DNA of 8,737 bases from positions 1-8,737 of the forward strand of contig JBCCBI010000237.1 of the NCBI GenBank assembly GCA_039034155.1. The letters run 5' to 3'. Source of the stretch: JBCCBI01 sp039034155 (GTDB lineage: Bacteria > Deinococcota > Deinococci > Deinococcales > Trueperaceae). The notes beneath the pieces are model-generated. The model worked only from the letters and a program-made list of their open reading frames with translations, made no database searches and was not told the DNA's origin. Numbering within the stretch: position 1 is the first letter of the stretch; every line of letters begins with the position of its first letter. Both the position numbers and the translations under genes were made by a program. Below, piece by piece: positions 1 through 5,670 of this stretch.

Positions 1-14
1 ATTGGCAAAAAACA

Positions 15-1271
15 ATGACACAAACCCCTTTAAAACATGCTGAATTAAAACGAGTTGTCGTCACAGGTATGGGCCCTGTTACCGCTATTGGAATTGGGGT
101 AGATGCCTTTTTAGAAGGACAACACCAGGTCAAAAATGGCATACGCTGTATTCAAGCGTTTGATGCAAGTCCCCTCACCGTCAAAATTGCAGGTGAGGTT
201 GACGTTGAAATCACCGACTACATCTCCAAAAAAGAAGCGCGGCGGCTTGACCGCTTTGTCCACCACGCACTCATTGGGTCTGAATTAGCCCGTGTTCATG
301 CAGGTTTAAGTGAAGACGACATTGCTGGCGACCACACGGGTACTTGTTTAGGTTCGGGCATAGGCGGCATGATTACTTGGCAGGAAAACTCTGTAACGTA
401 TGTTGAACGTGGTGCTATGCGCATGAGCCCCTTTTTTATCCCCATGCTCATTGCCAACATGGCCAGCGGGCAAGTTGCTATGCGTTATGGCTTAACTGGA
501 CCAAGTAGTTCTGTAGTGACTGCTTGTGCGACGGGTTCTGGTGCCATTGGTGACGCTTACCGCATCATTCAACGTGGTGAAGCGGCCATTATGTTTGCTG
601 GCGGCAGTGAAGCGGTTATTTCTGAAATGGGTATAGGTGCGTTTGCTGTTATGAAAGCACTCTCAACCCGTAATGACAGCCCAGAAACAGCTAGCCGCCC
701 CTTTACTGCCTCACGTGACGGCTTTGTGATGGGTGAAGGTGCGGGCATTTTAGTTCTGGAAGATTACGATCACGCTAAAGCGCGCGGCGCCACCATCTAC
801 GCGGAGATTATTGGCTACGGCATTAGTGCAGACGCGTATCATATGACGGCACCTGCGCCCGGTGGTAAAGGGGCAGTGCGTTGTGTACAAGCGGCACTGA
901 AAGATGCTGAGGTAAGTACTGATAAAATTGGCTACATTAACGCGCATGGAACTAGTACAGCGGCTAACGACCTTAACGAAACGTTGGCTTACAAAACGGT
1001 GTTTGGTGAGGCTAGTGTGCCGCCTATTTCTAGTACCAAGTCGATGGTGGGTCACACTTTGGGTGCGGCTGGTGGGGTGGAAGCGATTGCCACGATTCAA
1101 GCGCTCAATACAGGTATTTTGCCGCCCACTCGCAACTACCACGACCCTGACCCGGAGCTGGATTTGGATTACATACCCAACGAGCCTAGGGAACAGCAGG
1201 TAGACTACGCGCTATCAACTAATTTTGCGTTTGGTGGACAGAATGCGGCATTGATTTTTAAGCGGGTTTAG
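15..1271 (+). CDS. fabF: 3-oxoacyl-[acyl-carrier-protein] synthase II (KAS II)
   Basis: Condensing enzyme of type II fatty acid synthesis. It joins malonyl-ACP to an acyl-ACP with loss of CO2, in the cytoplasm. The 418-aa product has the normal length for FabF and the thiolase fold with its Cys-His-His triad: nucleophile Cys171 in TACATGSG, His311 in NAHGTST, and His347 in KSMVGHTLGAAGG with Lys342 just before it. The C-terminal gating loop is NFAFGGQN (403-410), where Gln replaces the more usual Thr. After HGTST the sequence is AAND rather than the common PxGD, a variation also seen in other FabF lineages. The ATG at 15 starts a sensible N-terminus (KRVVVTGMGPVTAIG at 12-26). Only 14 nt precede it, so neither a ribosome site nor an acpP neighbour can be judged. 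A strong terminator follows 29 nt after the stop. Unlike almost every other gene here it contains no CTCGAG. Confidence 0.95.
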   Translation: MTQTPLKHAELKRVVVTGMGPVTAIGIGVDAFLEGQHQVKNGIRCIQAFDASPLTVKIAGEVDVEITDYISKKEARRLDRFVHHALIGSELARVHAGLSEDDIAGDHTGTCLGSGIGGMITWQENSVTYVERGAMRMSPFFIPMLIANMASGQVAMRYGLTGPSSSVVTACATGSGAIGDAYRIIQRGEAAIMFAGGSEAVISEMGIGAFAVMKALSTRNDSPETASRPFTASRDGFVMGEGAGILVLEDYDHAKARGATIYAEIIGYGISADAYHMTAPAPGGKGAVRCVQAALKDAEVSTDKIGYINAHGTSTAANDLNETLAYKTVFGEASVPPISSTKSMVGHTLGAAGGVEAIATIQALNTGILPPTRNYHDPDPELDLDYIPNEPREQQVDYALSTNFAFGGQNAALIFKRV

Positions 1272-1300
1272 CTTTAGAACCTCAAAAGTAAATAAACTTT

Positions 1301-1333
1301 AAAGCCCTCGAGTATCTTGTCTCGAGGGCTTTT
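1301..1333 (+). terminator. Rho-independent terminator of fabF, probably bidirectional
   Basis: A perfect 12-bp inverted repeat (arms 1301-1312 and 1321-1332, 8-nt loop TATCTTGT) is followed by a T-rich run (TTTTGTTTT from 1330). It lies 29 nt after the fabF stop. The stem reads AAAGCCCTCGAG / CTCGAGGGCTTT, so each arm contains the CTCGAG palindrome found throughout the window. The opposite strand also ends the stem in CTTT with AT-rich sequence beyond, so it could stop transcripts arriving from the minus-strand phosphoesterase gene about 300 bp away. Confidence 0.9.
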
Positions 1334-1634
1334 GTTTTCAAACATCAAGGCTAAACGTAATACTTGTAGCAATCACACAAAATGTTGTTACAGGCGTCTC
1401 AGGAATTGCTATCGTAATTTATGAAAGGGTGAAGGGGAGAAAGGGCGAAGGGGAGAGAACATCAGATAGGTGCATGTATCAGCGAATCGTGATGTTGCTA
1501 TTGCAATCAGCGTAGATGTTTAGCATCAAGTTCACCCAACGTTTTCATGTGATATTAGATATGGCTGATGGCATCAAGAAGTTAGGTCTGAAGGTACCGA
1601 CACTATCCAAACTTGCCAATGTATTTGACTAATG
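1334..1634. other. Intergenic region with no recognised gene
   Basis: About 300 bases separate the convergent fabF and phosphoesterase genes. The stretch holds a purine-rich tandem 16-mer (1423-1454) and one open frame of 38 codons on the plus strand: ATG at 1516, TAA at 1630-1632, product beginning MFSIKFTQRFHVILD and ending LSKLANVFD. That frame has no Shine-Dalgarno sequence, is preceded in frame by a stop at 1513-1515, and ends 2 nt short of the stop of the convergent gene. I do not recognise the peptide. It may be a chance frame or the remnant of a decayed gene. No tRNA, riboswitch or insertion-sequence end is visible. Confidence 0.5.
1423..1454. repeat. Tandem 16-bp purine-rich repeat, two copies
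   Basis: GAAAGGGTGAAGGGGA (1423-1438) is followed directly by GAAAGGGCGAAGGGGA (1439-1454), differing at one base. All positions but that one are purine on the plus strand. It lies in the noncoding stretch after fabF. No function is evident; slippage or a local duplication is the simplest explanation. Confidence 0.8.
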
Positions 1635-3041
1635 TCAGTTAAGTGCCTCGAGCAACAACTCCTTTGTCGTTACCCCTTCAATCACCTCAAACTCAACACC
1701 CTCAACGCCTAAATACCGAAGCTGATTAAACGGAGCTGCCACCCAGCTCGAGGTCACAACGGTATACGTAGCCTCATCTTCAATCATCACATCCGTTGCA
1801 TACACAAAATCACCTGTGAGCGCGTTCAAATCGACCTCATCAAACACAGCGCGAATACTGCCGACAGATTGGTTGGCACCAGCTAGCATGGTGCGTAGGG
1901 TTTGCCCATCAACCTCAACTGTCACCACATCGTTGTTAAAGCGTAGAAACGCATCGTACTCGTAACGCTCGAGCGGCCCCTCAACTAAGCCTGCCCCAAA
2001 TGACGTGTGGTTGAGCATGGCTACATCTGCCCCGGTGCGCTGGCGCAAGGTTTCAACCGCCCATTGAGCTGCCTCAAACACACTGTAGTTGGTTGCTACA
2101 GTTCCCAAAACCTCACTATCTTCAGGTGCTAAAAAACGCGTTTGAGTGCTGGTAAACACATCTTCAAACGGTTGCCACGTGCCACTGCCAGGCCCGTTCC
2201 CTTCAAAAACAAGTTCGGCATTGCCATCAGCTAGGTCATACGCGTGAAGCGTGACCAACTCACCCTTAAAGCCATTTTGAAAATAAAGCGTCTCACCACT
2301 GGCTGTTGCCACCATCTCTGACACAAAAATGTGATTGTGTCCGCCTACAGCAAACAGCACGTTGTTCGGTAACTGGCTAAGGATGTCGCGATCAGCAACG
2401 ACCCCCGCATGGCTGAGCAAGATGCTGTAATCGCTCAAAATGGTGAGTTTATCGTAGTAGCTTGCCCACGATACTGGGTCAGGCAAGGTGATAAGGTCAC
2501 GTGAGGCGGCTGCATAGGTGTTGAGCTGATTGGTGGCGATGCCCACGACATCTATCGTGACGCCATCAACGTTAATGGTATTAACAGCAGGCGTAAGACG
2601 TTGCCCCGTAGCTTTGTCCAGCACGTTGCCAATGACGACGATGCCGCGCGCGTCTGCCTCAGCTAAAAACTCGCTAGGGCTTAAAAAGTCAAATTCGTGA
2701 TTGCCAATGTTGATGATGATGGTGACATCGCCCGTGGCTTGCAGTTCTTCCAAAAACAGCCAGTCGAGCATGCCTTCTGAGCGGGTGGCAAGGGCATTAC
2801 CCAACTCAAAAACATCGCCATTCACCAAAATGTACACAGGGGTATCGGCAAAGTCTTTGCTGACGACTTCATCTATATAGTCGATGATGCTGCCATATTG
2901 GTCGTATGCAGAGTGCAAATCTGCCATGTTAAAAAAGCCAATATCAGCTTCTTGAGCGCTGCCAAAAAGGAACGCTGCAAGCAAAACCAAGCTGAGTGAC
3001 GTGCGTTTTAAGGTATTTTGGATCAATGATTGAGGGTTCAT
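1635..3041 (-). CDS. Exported UshA/5'-nucleotidase-type metallophosphoesterase
   Basis: Two-domain phosphoesterase, 468 aa from the ATG at 3041, predicted to act outside the cytoplasmic membrane. Residues 1-30 form a signal peptide: Lys-Arg at 12-13, hydrophobic LSLVLLAAFLFG, then a GSAQ cleavage region. The N-terminal calcineurin-like domain carries the two-metal ligand motifs in order: ADLHS (Asp41, His43), NGDVFE (Asp76), GNHEFDF (Asn114, His115), LLSHAG (His211) and GGHNH (His235, His237). The C-terminal half (about 310-440) matches the 5'-nucleotidase C-terminal domain (GADVAMLN; RFNNDVVTVEVDG). However, the usual NGG-x-x-R segment is NHTSFGAG (344-351), and the GGDGY loop near the end is missing, so true nucleotidase activity is uncertain. 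A GTG at 3056 would add five residues before the same signal peptide; I prefer the ATG because a TGnTAnnnT box overlaps that GTG. No Shine-Dalgarno is seen. It diverges from the DUF4184 gene. Confidence 0.85.
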   Translation of the reverse strand: MNPQSLIQNTLKRTSLSLVLLAAFLFGSAQEADIGFFNMADLHSAYDQYGSIIDYIDEVVSKDFADTPVYILVNGDVFELGNALATRSEGMLDWLFLEELQATGDVTIIINIGNHEFDFLSPSEFLAEADARGIVVIGNVLDKATGQRLTPAVNTINVDGVTIDVVGIATNQLNTYAAASRDLITLPDPVSWASYYDKLTILSDYSILLSHAGVVADRDILSQLPNNVLFAVGGHNHIFVSEMVATASGETLYFQNGFKGELVTLHAYDLADGNAELVFEGNGPGSGTWQPFEDVFTSTQTRFLAPEDSEVLGTVATNYSVFEAAQWAVETLRQRTGADVAMLNHTSFGAGLVEGPLERYEYDAFLRFNNDVVTVEVDGQTLRTMLAGANQSVGSIRAVFDEVDLNALTGDFVYATDVMIEDEATYTVVTSSWVAAPFNQLRYLGVEGVEFEVIEGVTTKELLLEALN

Positions 3042-3046
3042 GCACC

Positions 3047-3055
3047 ACGCTATCA
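3047..3055 (-). promoter_or_regulatory. Possible leaderless promoter -10 box of the phosphoesterase gene
   Basis: On the minus strand TGATAGCGT (TGnTAnnnT form) ends 5 nt before the ATG at 3041, where no Shine-Dalgarno exists. The position would fit transcription starting at or beside the start codon. The hexamer TAGCGT is a poor match to TATAAT, so this rests mainly on its resemblance to the boxes before 3126 and 8146. Confidence 0.25.
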
Positions 3056-3110
3056 CACAGATGTCATGAGGTTGTGACCGAGCTATTAGGTGCTAGTTGC
3101 TGGGAACATC

Positions 3111-3119
3111 TGCTAGATT
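3111..3119 (+). promoter_or_regulatory. Candidate leaderless promoter (extended -10) of the DUF4184 gene
   Basis: TGCTAGATT is an extended -10 (TGn plus TAGATT) ending 6 nt before the ATG at 3126, which has no Shine-Dalgarno. This spacing would place the transcript start at about the A of ATG. No convincing -35 is seen at 16-18 bp upstream, as is common with extended -10 promoters. Confidence 0.4.
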
Positions 3120-3125
3120 AGAGCT

Positions 3126-3895
3126 ATGCCGTTTACGGTGAGTCATGTTGCTGCGGTTATTCCTTTGAATAAAAAGCCGCTGGTGCTGTCTGCGTTGATT
3201 GTTGGCAGTATGAGTCCAGATGTACTGTATTTTGTGCCGGGTGTGCCAAGTTTGCCGCTAGCGCATAGCTTGCAAGGCTTGGTGCTGTTTTGTTTGCCAG
3301 TGAGTTTCGCGTTACTACTTATCTATTTATCTATCACAGGTTACTCAAACGCCCATTACTGGCGCTGTTACCGCCAGTGATTCAGCATAGGGTTGACGTT
3401 GACAGCTTTCAATTGAGGACGGTAAGGCAGGTTGCTCGAGCAACCGCCTCAATTCTACTAGGTGCACTTACCCACATCATCTGGGATAGCTTTACCCATA
3501 TATCTGGCACAGCCGTTCAAGTATTACCCATCTTGCAGGCACCTGTTGGCAATTTTGCGGGTGAGCCGCTATATGTTTACAAATTTTTGCAGTATGCCAG
3601 CACGGTACTAGGCGGGTTTATTGTGGTGGTCTGGGTTGGGTATGTGTTATGGAAGGGGGAGGCTCGAGCCACCTCATCTGCAGCTACTTATTCACCCATT
3701 TACCTCGTATCTATGCTGACACTTGCGATGCTGACGGGATTCATTTACGGTGCAGTTGTGCTCAATCAGCAAGGTTGGCGGCACGCCGTAGTACAAACCG
3801 TCGTCACCAGCATGAGCACGTTTGCGGGGTTGTTAGTTGTCTTTAGCATCATCTGGTATATTTTGAGCAACCGTATACGTTTTACTAAGTCTTGA
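3126..3895 (+). pseudogene. DUF4184-type integral membrane protein, split by a frameshift
   Basis: Two overlapping frames together make one protein of about 256 aa. The first frame (from ATG 3126) gives the family's typical N-terminus MPFTVSHVAAVIPL, then GSMSPDVLYF and HSLQGLVLFCLPVS, and runs into a stop at 3378-3380. The continuing frame, readable from about 3320 to 3895, gives HRLLKRPLLALLPP, GALTHIIWDSFTH and several membrane spans (around YASTVLGGFIVVVWVGYVLW, LVSMLTLAMLTGFIYGAVVL and TFAGLLVVFSIIWYIL). Every expected block is present in order, so only one -1 shift (one base missing, or two extra) separates it from an intact gene. The switch must fall near the tetranucleotide run at 3320-3335. 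It may be a fresh pseudogene, a phase-variable gene, or a sequencing error. No standard X-XXY-YYZ slippery heptamer is seen. Function of the family is not known; no partner is obvious nearby. It carries two GCTCGAGC palindromes. Confidence 0.75.
3320..3335 (+). repeat. Tetranucleotide run TATC-TATT-TATC-TATC at the frameshift
   Basis: Four consecutive 4-base units (one with a single mismatch) lie exactly where the DUF4184 reading frame must change. Gain of one unit (+4 bases) or loss of two (-8) would restore one continuous frame, so slipped-strand mispairing could have caused, or could reverse, the frameshift. The array is short, so active phase variation is only a possibility. Confidence 0.6.
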
Positions 3896-3951
3896 TGCCA
3901 ACGTAGTCAGTTTGAAGTAACGCTGCTTTTTATTTTTTGAACGCTGATAAC

Positions 3952-3998
3952 CTGACGATTCCCAAGTACTTACGATACTTTTAGATCGTAGATGATCT
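3952..3998 (+). promoter_or_regulatory. Candidate promoter and operator region of the deoC cluster
   Basis: A plausible promoter has -35 CTGACG (3952-3957) and -10 GATACT (3974-3979) with 16 bp between. Three inverted repeats overlap it: AAGTA/TACTT (3964-3968, 3976-3980), TACGAT/ATCGTA (3971-3976, 3985-3990) and AGATC/GATCT (3983-3987, 3994-3998). Nested dyads over a -10 suit binding by a repressor such as a DeoR- or LacI-type regulator, but no regulator gene is in the window. All arms are short (5-6 bp). Confidence 0.35.
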
Positions 3999-4004
3999 TT
4001 AGAC

Positions 4005-4008
4005 GAGG
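4005..4008 (+). promoter_or_regulatory. Ribosome binding site fixing the deoC start
   Basis: GAGG ends 5 nt before the ATG at 4014. The in-frame GTG at 4008 overlaps this Shine-Dalgarno sequence and is therefore an unlikely start. Confidence 0.7.
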
Positions 4009-4013
4009 TGTTT

Positions 4014-5021
4014 ATGTCTACCGAGGTTAGAGAAACTCAGCCCAATTCAACCGAGAATGTGTTTCATCATCCTGGTCTGCGAAATCCGGGGACGCCATTT
4101 CATACAGATTTATTGCAGCGTACTTTCGTGAACCGCAGTGCCGTCGAGCGGCGGGCTAAAACGCTCCCGGCGCGGCGTAGTGTTAAAAAGGATTACCAAG
4201 CTGCTTGGCTCCTCAAAGTCATCACCTGCATTGATTTAACGACCCTAGCTGGTGATGACACAGTGGGGCGAGTTGCCCGTTTGTGTGCCAAAGCGCGTCA
4301 GCCAGTAAGAGGGGATTTGCTCGAGGCTCTTGGCGCGCAGCACCTTGGTATTACGACCGGTGCAGTGTGCGTTTACCACGACATGATTCCGGCTGCTGTG
4401 GACGCTTTACGCGGGAGTGGGATTCCAGTCGCAGCCGTATCAACCGGCTTTCCGGCTGGTTTGTCCCCCTTTGAGCAACGCCTTGCTGAAATTCACGCGT
4501 CGGTGGCAGCGGGTGCAGCAGAGATTGATATTGTCATCAGCCGTAGACACGTGCTCACCGGTAATTGGCAGGCACTTTATGACGAAATTGTGCTATTCCG
4601 CGAAGCTTGTGGCGACGCTCACCTCAAAGCTATTTTGGCAACGGGGGAGCTCGGCACGTTACGCAATGTCTATAAAGCCAGCATGGTTGCCATGATGGCT
4701 GGGGCGGACTTCATCAAAACCTCAACAGGTAAAGAGTCGGTCAACGCCACCTTGCCCGTAAGTCTTGTAATGGTGCGGGCGATTCGTACCTACCTCGAGC
4801 AAACTGGCGTGCAGGTGGGCTTTAAACCCGCAGGTGGCATTCGCACCGCTAAAGACGCCCTCGCCTGGCTGGCACTGATGAAAGACGAACTGGGGCGGCC
4901 GTGGTTAGAGCCTCATCTGTTCCGGTTTGGAGCGAGTAGTCTGTTGGGGGATATTGAGCGGCAGCTCGAGCACCACGTGAGTGGACGTTACTCAGCAAGC
5001 TTCCGGCATCCGCTAGCTTAG
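4014..5021 (+). CDS. deoC: Deoxyribose-phosphate aldolase (DERA), long animal-like type
   Basis: Class I aldolase that splits 2-deoxy-D-ribose 5-phosphate into glyceraldehyde 3-phosphate and acetaldehyde, the last step of deoxynucleoside breakdown, in the cytoplasm. The 335-aa TIM-barrel protein shows the Schiff-base lysine Lys235 in GADFIKTSTGKE, the proton-relay lysine Lys271 in GFKPAGGIR, Asp172 in EIDIVI, Asp74 in CIDLTTLAGDDT, and LKAILATGELGT (204-215). E. coli DeoC is about 260 aa. This one has an extra N-terminal stretch of about 60 residues, with VKKDYQAAWLLK before the barrel and a C-terminal GDIERQLEHHVSG, features I recall from human DERA (about 318 aa). The ATG at 4014 is chosen for its GAGG site. 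It heads a cluster: the acetyltransferase starts 13 nt after the stop, the aldehyde dehydrogenase next. It contains three CTCGAG copies, all in the Leu-Glu codon phase. Confidence 0.95.
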   Translation: MSTEVRETQPNSTENVFHHPGLRNPGTPFHTDLLQRTFVNRSAVERRAKTLPARRSVKKDYQAAWLLKVITCIDLTTLAGDDTVGRVARLCAKARQPVRGDLLEALGAQHLGITTGAVCVYHDMIPAAVDALRGSGIPVAAVSTGFPAGLSPFEQRLAEIHASVAAGAAEIDIVISRRHVLTGNWQALYDEIVLFREACGDAHLKAILATGELGTLRNVYKASMVAMMAGADFIKTSTGKESVNATLPVSLVMVRAIRTYLEQTGVQVGFKPAGGIRTAKDALAWLALMKDELGRPWLEPHLFRFGASSLLGDIERQLEHHVSGRYSASFRHPLA

Positions 5022-5034
5022 CTTTACTTACCTG

Positions 5035-5625
5035 ATGACATTTCAACTTCACGTCGATGACGACCTCAGCCTTGTTTTGTTAGAACCGCACCTGGCCGAA
5101 GAACTTTACGAGCTAGTTGATGCTAACCGCGACCATCTGCGTGCGTGGCTTCCCTGGGTGGACGCGCAAACTTCTGCTGAGGATAGTAACGCGTTCATCC
5201 TGAGTAGCTTAAAGACATTTGCGCAACGTAAAGGTGTCAGCACAGGCATGGTTTATAAAGGGCAGCTCGTGGGTACGCTCGGCAGTCACGATCACGATGA
5301 CAACGTGAAGTCTGCTGAAATTGGTTATTGGATTAGTCAAGAGTTTCAGGGTCAAGGCATTGTAAGTTATGGCTGTAAAGCACTTTGTCGCTATCTTTTT
5401 GAAGTGCGTGGCTTGAACCGTTTGATGATTCGTTGTGCTACCGGTAATGCTAAAAGTTGTGCGATTCCTGAGCGTTTAGGGTTTACGCGTGAAGGTGTCT
5501 TGCGACAATGTGCGGTGGGGTTAGGAGATGCCCCTGGAGCACCTGAGATTTTATATGACATGGTGATTTACGGGCTTTTACGAGCTGAGTATGACGCGCT
5601 ACCTTGGGCAGGAGTTAAAGCTTAA
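5035..5625 (+). CDS. GNAT N-acetyltransferase, RimJ/RimL type
   Basis: Acetyl-CoA dependent N-acetyltransferase of 196 aa, likely cytoplasmic. Typical of the RimJ/RimL branch are NRDHLRAWLPWV (31-42), the beta-strand IGYWI (96-100), the acetyl-CoA pyrophosphate-binding loop QEFQGQGI (102-109), and NAKSCAIPERLGF (138-150) with Asn138, Ser141 and the closing Gly-Phe. Such enzymes acetylate ribosomal-protein or other N-terminal amines, small amines or antibiotics; the sequence does not settle the substrate. The ATG lies 13 nt after the deoC stop without a clear Shine-Dalgarno, so translation probably depends on coupling to deoC. A link to deoxyribose catabolism is not evident; it may simply share the transcript. 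It has no CTCGAG. Confidence 0.88.
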   Translation: MTFQLHVDDDLSLVLLEPHLAEELYELVDANRDHLRAWLPWVDAQTSAEDSNAFILSSLKTFAQRKGVSTGMVYKGQLVGTLGSHDHDDNVKSAEIGYWISQEFQGQGIVSYGCKALCRYLFEVRGLNRLMIRCATGNAKSCAIPERLGFTREGVLRQCAVGLGDAPGAPEILYDMVIYGLLRAEYDALPWAGVKA

Positions 5626-5631
5626 AACTAG

Positions 5632-5645
5632 TCTGACCAGTCAGA
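5632..5645. promoter_or_regulatory. 14-bp palindrome before the ALDH gene, possible operator
   Basis: TCTGAC-CA-GTCAGA has perfect 6-bp arms with a 2-bp centre, in the 45-bp gap between the acetyltransferase and the aldehyde dehydrogenase. Its size and symmetry resemble binding sites of TetR-family repressors. Read as RNA it would be a 5-bp stem with a 4-nt loop followed by TTTGT, which is weak for a terminator. An internal operator or attenuating site is possible but unproven. Confidence 0.3.
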
Positions 5646-5670
5646 TTTGTAAAGAAAATGAGGATGATAC

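Noticed and set aside
1..10. ATTGGCAAAA at the window start is identical to 8118-8127
   Set aside because: It is a ten-base match without the second arm or any other shared context, best taken as chance.
750..1142. 130-codon open frame antisense to fabF, plus a 91-codon frame at 928-1203
   Set aside because: Both lie wholly inside fabF, lack family motifs and ribosome sites, and have shadow-like compositions.
3054..3056. GTG at 3056 (minus) as the phosphoesterase start
   Set aside because: It has no Shine-Dalgarno, adds only five residues before a good signal peptide, and overlaps the candidate -10 box. It remains an alternative.
3320..3335. Programmed ribosomal -1 frameshift in the DUF4184 gene
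   Set aside because: No X-XXY-YYZ slippery heptamer or clear downstream pseudoknot is visible; a repeat-length change explains it more simply.
3919..3940. T-rich run after the DUF4184 gene as a terminator
   Set aside because: No stable stem precedes the T run; only a direct AACGCTG repeat (3919 and 3940) flanks it.
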